Assembly (NCBI GenBank): GCA_903827085.1
Contig: CAIKHC010000298.1
Location: forward strand, 1-9,728
DNA: 9,728 bases
Origin: an uncultured Candidatus Nemicrothrix sp.
GTDB lineage: Bacteria > Actinomycetota > Acidimicrobiia > Acidimicrobiales > Acidimicrobilacustridaceae
Direction of reading: 5' to 3'
A program made the translations under genes and the position numbers. Position 1 is the stretch's first letter, and each line of letters opens with the position of its first letter. The notes under the pieces are model-generated. The model was not told the origin of the DNA, ran no database searches, and was given only the letters and a program-made list of their open reading frames with translations. Positions 6,104-9,728 of this stretch are shown in pieces.

Positions 6104-7149
6104 GCTTGCGCCTGCAGTCGCTCGTCGAGTCGACGTAATGCCCACCGCGCGTGTTCCTGCAACATGTCGTCGTCAGCATCGCTCACAACGAATTTTTCGA
6201 TCTCCGAGCGAACGCCTACCGAATGCGGATCAGCGGTATTGCCCAGAGCAAGAAGCGCGTTCCGACGCAAATACCGAGGATCTCGACGTGGGATGTACCA
6301 GCGCCCAAGTTCCGAGAGAAGTTCGCTGTCTTCAGCTTGCAACATCCACAACAAATCAACCCACGATGTCGGCGCTTCGATGGTTTCCTTCGCCTGCGGA
6401 CTGCGTCTCGCTGGCGGACACACTTCCTGACATTCATCACATCCGTAGATGCGATCACCGAGTGCCTCACGAAACTCCATCGGGAACGTGCCTTCAGCCT
6501 GAACCAACCACGCAAGACAACGGCGAGCATCAACGACGCCAGGGGCGAGGATTGCTCCGGTCGGACATCCGTCGAGACACCGTCGACACGTTCCACATCC
6601 GTCGGGTACCGGTTCAGACTGAGCCAGTTCTGCATCGGTGACGATCGAGCCAAGCACGACCCAACTTCCGTAACCGGGCACCAGAAGGTTGGCGTTGTGT
6701 CCGAACCACCCCAACCCGGCGCGCTGCGCTGCAGCACGATCCACGAGCGCATTGTCATCGAGCACGACACGAGCGCGATGCCCTGCGTCTTCAAGAACGG
6801 TTGCAACCTGGTCAAGAGCGGCGCGCAATGCTGCGTAGTGATCGGTGATGGCGTAGCGAGCAACACGACCAGCAGGACCATCGAACGACGGTTCGCTCAC
6901 TGGCCCTGCGGAATACGGAAACGCTCCGACAACAAGTGAGCGAGCGCCAGCAAGGATCCGAGCGGGATCAGTTGAACGCTCCGGATCGCGATAGGTGAAC
7001 GCCATGCCTCCGTGGAGGCCCTCGGCTTTACGAGTTTCGAGGATCTCACGGGTGTCAGTAAAGGGTTCGACCGCCGCAACACCGAGGGCGACCAGTCCCG
7101 CACGCTGGGCCGCATCGTTGAGTTGGTCGATGAGGCCGGGCGCGTTCAC
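6100..7149 (-). CDS. queG: Epoxyqueuosine reductase QueG
   Basis: A 349-residue QueG, the cobalamin-dependent iron-sulfur enzyme that reduces epoxyqueuosine to queuosine at tRNA position 34. The N-terminal cobalamin-binding part includes LDDNALVDRAAAQRAGLGWFGHNANLL (130-156), with the acidic residues near 131-132 in the region of the proposed catalytic Asp. All eight cysteines for two 4Fe-4S clusters are present: C185, C188, C191, C195 (CGTCRRCLDGCP), C211, C237, C240 and C244 (CDECQEVCPP). The C-terminus ends with HEAT-like helices (YLRRNALLALGN, HARWALRRLDE). The start is GTG at 7147-7149; a stop four to five codons upstream leaves no earlier start. In the motif usually written GWxGKNTNL this protein has H151 and A153 in place of the Lys and Thr. 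The gene follows the Cys-rich small gene by 25 nt and overlaps pimB by 4 nt. Confidence 0.93.
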   Translation of the reverse strand: MNAPGLIDQLNDAAQRAGLVALGVAAVEPFTDTREILETRKAEGLHGGMAFTYRDPERSTDPARILAGARSLVVGAFPYSAGPVSEPSFDGPAGRVARYAITDHYAALRAALDQVATVLEDAGHRARVVLDDNALVDRAAAQRAGLGWFGHNANLLVPGYGSWVVLGSIVTDAELAQSEPVPDGCGTCRRCLDGCPTGAILAPGVVDARRCLAWLVQAEGTFPMEFREALGDRIYGCDECQEVCPPARRSPQAKETIEAPTSWVDLLWMLQAEDSELLSELGRWYIPRRDPRYLRRNALLALGNTADPHSVGVRSEIEKFVVSDADDDMLQEHARWALRRLDERLQAQA

Positions 7150-7174
7150 CGCCCCATTGTCTCAGGTGAATCGA

Positions 7175-7411
7175 TCAGCCCGTGCGGTGGCGGCGCTGCG
7201 GGGAACCAGGCCGCCCACGATGGCGAAGTTCGGGCACCAAACCAGACTCGGCCAGCATTTCGAGTGCCCGATACTCGTTGAGGTCGACCACGACGGCGTC
7301 GCCCGGCTCTCGGGAGCAGATGAACGACACGACACAGTCGTTGCAGGCATCGGTGTGCTGCATGACGCAGGTATCGCAATCGATGGTGAAGGAAGGGGAA
7401 GGTGTGTCCAT
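7175..7411 (-). CDS. Small Cys-rich protein (CxxC...CxxC...C), conserved actinobacterial type
   Basis: A 78-residue protein with five cysteines packed near the N-terminus: C12 and C15 (DCDTC), C23 and C26 (ACNDC) and C32 (FIC), with conserved-looking histidine and acidic residues around them (VMQHTDAC). This pattern suggests binding of zinc or an iron-sulfur cluster. Residues 38-65 (DAVVVDLNEYRALEMLAESGLVPELRHRG) form a strand and helix, and the tail is basic. I recognise similar short actinobacterial proteins reading CDxCVMQHTD...CDDCVV, annotated only as hypothetical. The ATG at 7411 was chosen over an upstream start at 7519, because the upstream extension would cover the whole divergent promoter region and the start of the plus-strand gene. 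It is the first gene of the minus-strand block, 25 nt before queG. Confidence 0.75.
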   Translation of the reverse strand: MDTPSPSFTIDCDTCVMQHTDACNDCVVSFICSREPGDAVVVDLNEYRALEMLAESGLVPELRHRGRPGSPQRRHRTG

Positions 7412-7428
7412 GCCGAAAGACTGCCGAA
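7411..7428. repeat. 7 bp direct repeat with 11 bp period at the start of the Cys-rich gene
   Basis: TGCCGAA occurs at 7411-7417 and 7422-7428 (TTCGGCA on the minus strand). The two copies are one helical turn apart; the first touches the start codon of the minus-strand small gene. This could be a tandem protein-binding site or chance. Confidence 0.35.
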
Positions 7429-7480
7429 CGGGTGAGACAGTCCCCCGGTCTACGCTCTGCCCGTTCCAACGCACCGGGGG
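7426..7480 (+). promoter_or_regulatory. Interleaved inverted repeats in the divergent intergenic region
   Basis: Two perfect inverted repeats are interleaved. Arm A GAACGGG (7426-7432) pairs with CCCGTTC (7460-7466). Arm B CCCCCGGT (7442-7449) pairs with ACCGGGGG (7473-7480). The order A-B-A'-B' is that of an H-type pseudoknot. B' is the G-rich stretch that probably serves as Shine-Dalgarno 8 nt before the ATG at 7489, so pairing would hide it. As double-stranded DNA the repeats could equally be operator half-sites for both divergent genes. Confidence 0.4.
7451..7456 (+). promoter_or_regulatory. Possible -10 element for the molybdopterin oxidoreductase gene
   Basis: TACGCT fits the loose actinobacterial TANNNT pattern and would give a leader of roughly 25 nt before the ATG at 7489. 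No convincing -35 is seen. If this promoter is the real one, arms A and B of the inverted repeats would act as DNA rather than RNA. Confidence 0.2.
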
Positions 7481-7488
7481 GTCGCACC

Positions 7489-9728
7489 ATGGAAGTTCCC
7501 GTCGCCACACCGACAACACGTCAAAAAGTCATCGGTCGCCAGCACCGGACAGAGCCCGACGGCACCCGGGTGTTCTTGCGTCAATGCCCATTGTGCGAGT
7601 GCATGTGCGGCCTCGAAGTCCATCTCGATGACGACGACCATGTGAAGGTCATCCGTCCCGATCGAGACGATGTGTGGTCGAAGGGCTTCATCTGCCCAAA
7701 GGGCACAACGCTTGGTCGATTGCACGAGGACCCCGACCGCATTCGCGTCCCCATGATCCGCGAAGGCGAGACATGGCGAGAGGTCTCGTGGGACGAAGCC
7801 TTCGCAAAATGCGAAGAACTCCTCCATGGCGTTCTCAATGAACATGGCATCGAATCGATGACCGCGTTCATTGGCAACCCTGCAGGTCATTCATTCAGCC
7901 TCAGTCGGTATGGCGCACTCCTCATGGGTCAGGCCAACTTCCCGATGATTTATTCCGCGGGCACCGTCGATCAGTGGCCGAAGAACGTCTCGTCAGTCTT
8001 GATGTACGGAAACATGTGGAAGATCCCCACGGTCGACATCGCGCACACCGATTACTGGGTGATCATGGGCGGCAATCCGCAGGCCTCTGGCGGTTCGCTT
8101 CTCGCAAGCCCTGATCAGCTCGCACAGATCGACGGCATCAAAGCGCGCGGCGGCCAGGTCATCGTGATTGATCCGCGTCGAACAATCACCGCCGACCATG
8201 CCAGCGAATGGCTTCCGATTGTTCCCGGAACCGATGCAGCATTCCTTCTCGCAATGTGCAACGTCATCTTCGCCGAAGGCCTCTTCACTCTTGGCAATGT
8301 CGAGGGCCTCGTTGAAGGTGTCGAACAAGTACGCGAAGCATGTATCGATTTCACGCCTGAACGAGTTGCGGACTTCTGTCGGATTCCCGCCGAAACCATT
8401 CGTCGCATCGCCCGTGATCTCGCCAACGCCGAGCGCGGTGGCCTCTACGGCCGCATCGGCCTGTGCAACCAGGAGTTCGGCACACTTGCATCTTGGCTTG
8501 TTGACGTCGTCAACATCATCGCCGGACAGTTCGATAAGTCGGGCGGCATGCTGTTCGGTAAGCCCGCCGCGAAGCCCATTACGTGGGTGCCTGATACGAA
8601 GATCATGGGCGAGCCAGAGTTCGGGCGCTGGCGCAGTCGCGTCCGTGGCGCACCCGAAATCCTTGGCCAGGTTCCGTGCTCGTGTTTGGCCGAAGAAATC
8701 GCAACTCCGGGCAAAGGCCAAATCAAAGCCCTCATCAATATTGCGGCGAACCCGGCTCTTTCGGTTCCCGACTCTCAGAACCTTGAAGATGCCCTGCCGT
8801 TGCTCGATTGCTTGATCGCAATCGACTGCTACATGAACGAGACCACACGATTCGCACACGTACTGCTTCCCGGCCCGTCACCCCTTGAGTCCCCGCACTT
8901 CGACGAACTCATGTGGGCGTGGTCGATTGGTAGCGCGTCGAAGTGGAGCGACCAATTGTTCGATACGGGCGAGGACTACGTGCCCGAATGGGAAATTCTT
9001 GCCCGCCTCGGTTGGTTGTGTGCCGGCAACAACGACGCCGACTTCAATTTCGAAGCACTCGACGACGGCTGGTTCACCACTATGTGTCATATGTACGGGC
9101 GCGATCCCGAAACAACTCTTCCCCTGTACGACCATGGTGGCCCCGAGCGCATGATCGACCTGCAGTTGCGAATGGGTCCGTGGGGCGACCGTTACGGCGA
9201 AGACCCCGATGGCCTCAACCTGCAGAAGGTGAAAGACGCGGTGCACGGTGTCGATCTCGGTCCAATGGTTCCCAATCGCTTGAGCGAAGTCATCGGAACG
9301 CCTTCAGGAAAGATTGAGCTGGCACCCGAGTACATCCTCAGCGATCTTCCTCGATTGAAAAAGGCGCTCGACCGAGACCCCGATGCTTATGTGCTGGTGA
9401 GCCGGCGCAACATCAAGTCGAAGAACACCTGGATGCACAACATCAAGGTGTTGGTGAAGGCCGGCAATCGCTGCACGCTCATCGTGCATCCCGATGATGC
9501 GACCGAACTCGGTCTCACCGACGGAGCAAGTGCACGTGTCACAAGCGAGGCCGGTTCCATCGAAGTTCCTGTTGAAATCAGCGACGAAATGATGCGCGGC
9601 GTCGTCTCACTGCCCCATGGTTGGGGCCACGACAAAGCGGGCACGCGTCTCTCTGTTGCTCGTGAACATGCAGGCGTGAATTCAAACCTGCTTGCTCCCG
9701 GACACTTCGTTGATCAGCTTTCCGGCAA
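7489..9728 (+). CDS. Molybdopterin-dependent oxidoreductase (DMSO reductase/BisC-like family), C-terminus off the edge
   Basis: The visible 746 residues form a nearly complete soluble molybdo-bis-MGD enzyme; its end lies beyond 9728, probably by a few dozen residues at most. An N-terminal 4Fe-4S site is formed by C33, C36, C40 and C69 (CPLCECMC ... ICPKG), with an additional C38. Then come SAGTVDQWPKNVSS (156-169), IMGGNPQASGG (192-202) and VIDPRRTITAD (226-236) of the cofactor-binding core, ALINIAANPALS (414-425), and the C-terminal molybdopterin dinucleotide domain from about 633 (SRRNIKSKNTWMHN, VSLPHGWGH). There is no Tat signal, so it is cytoplasmic. Aligned by eye to FdhH, D161 falls at the Mo-ligand position; this is approximate. 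The family includes mycobacterial Rv0197-type proteins of unknown substrate. The ATG at 7489 has a G-rich Shine-Dalgarno 8 nt upstream. No partner subunit is seen in this window. Confidence 0.9.
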   Translation, partial: MEVPVATPTTRQKVIGRQHRTEPDGTRVFLRQCPLCECMCGLEVHLDDDDHVKVIRPDRDDVWSKGFICPKGTTLGRLHEDPDRIRVPMIREGETWREVSWDEAFAKCEELLHGVLNEHGIESMTAFIGNPAGHSFSLSRYGALLMGQANFPMIYSAGTVDQWPKNVSSVLMYGNMWKIPTVDIAHTDYWVIMGGNPQASGGSLLASPDQLAQIDGIKARGGQVIVIDPRRTITADHASEWLPIVPGTDAAFLLAMCNVIFAEGLFTLGNVEGLVEGVEQVREACIDFTPERVADFCRIPAETIRRIARDLANAERGGLYGRIGLCNQEFGTLASWLVDVVNIIAGQFDKSGGMLFGKPAAKPITWVPDTKIMGEPEFGRWRSRVRGAPEILGQVPCSCLAEEIATPGKGQIKALINIAANPALSVPDSQNLEDALPLLDCLIAIDCYMNETTRFAHVLLPGPSPLESPHFDELMWAWSIGSASKWSDQLFDTGEDYVPEWEILARLGWLCAGNNDADFNFEALDDGWFTTMCHMYGRDPETTLPLYDHGGPERMIDLQLRMGPWGDRYGEDPDGLNLQKVKDAVHGVDLGPMVPNRLSEVIGTPSGKIELAPEYILSDLPRLKKALDRDPDAYVLVSRRNIKSKNTWMHNIKVLVKAGNRCTLIVHPDDATELGLTDGASARVTSEAGSIEVPVEISDEMMRGVVSLPHGWGHDKAGTRLSVAREHAGVNSNLLAPGHFVDQLSG

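Noticed and set aside
7426..7488. preQ1-type riboswitch, considered because of the pseudoknot order and neighbouring queG
   Set aside because: It is oriented toward the molybdoenzyme rather than queG, and lacks the A-rich tail and the C/U-rich core expected of known preQ1 classes.
7146..7508. Minus-strand 120-codon frame ending in a GTGA overlap with queG
   Set aside because: The overlap looks gene-like, but the translation is Arg/Pro/Ala-rich and overlaps in another frame the Cys-rich protein, whose CxxC pattern is recognisable.
7993..8859. Minus-strand open frame of 288 codons within the molybdopterin gene
   Set aside because: It is antisense to conserved cofactor-binding sequence of the plus-strand enzyme, which runs uninterrupted from 7489 to the edge.

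Overview
The window looks like a chromosomal segment of a moderately GC-rich actinobacterium. The evidence is a PimB-type phosphatidylinositol mannoside mannosyltransferase, an SRPBCC protein resembling mycobacterial Rv2185c (TB16.3), a small Cys-rich protein of a kind I associate with actinobacteria, and frequent GTG starts. A member of the Acidimicrobiia is plausible, but that assignment is an inference from gene content only. I see no tRNA, rRNA, CRISPR array, insertion sequence, integrase or phage gene.

Layout: ten genes lie on the minus strand and one on the plus strand. In transcription order (right to left) the minus-strand genes are: a 78-residue Cys-rich protein (7175-7411), queG epoxyqueuosine reductase (6100-7149), a pimB-like mannosyltransferase (4979-6103, overlapping queG by 4 nt), a four-helix membrane protein (4420-4977, 1 nt gap), an SRPBCC lipid-binding-like protein (3935-4399), a 72-residue Ala-rich protein (3704-3922), an eRF1-fold release-factor-like protein (2525-3643), a ROK sugar kinase (1567-2466), an AlaC-like aminotransferase (375-1556), and the start of an ACT-domain protein that runs off the left edge (1-282). 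Gaps between these genes range from a 4 nt overlap to 92 nt, so much of the block may be co-transcribed. Internal promoters are most likely in the three longest gaps: 283-374, 2467-2524 and 3644-3703.

From 7489 to the right edge the plus strand carries a nearly complete molybdopterin oxidoreductase, divergent from the minus-strand block. The 77 bp between the divergent starts hold two interleaved perfect inverted repeats with pseudoknot order and an 11 bp-spaced direct repeat. This is the most unusual non-coding structure in the window.

Functionally the block mixes envelope lipid mannosylation (pimB, probably with the membrane and SRPBCC genes), tRNA modification (queG), probable ribosome rescue or peptidyl-tRNA hydrolysis (eRF1-like), sugar phosphorylation (ROK) and alanine/pyruvate nitrogen transfer (AlaC-like, plus an ACT sensor). 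This is mostly core housekeeping content. I found no convincing new defence or mobile system; the findings below are modest leads.
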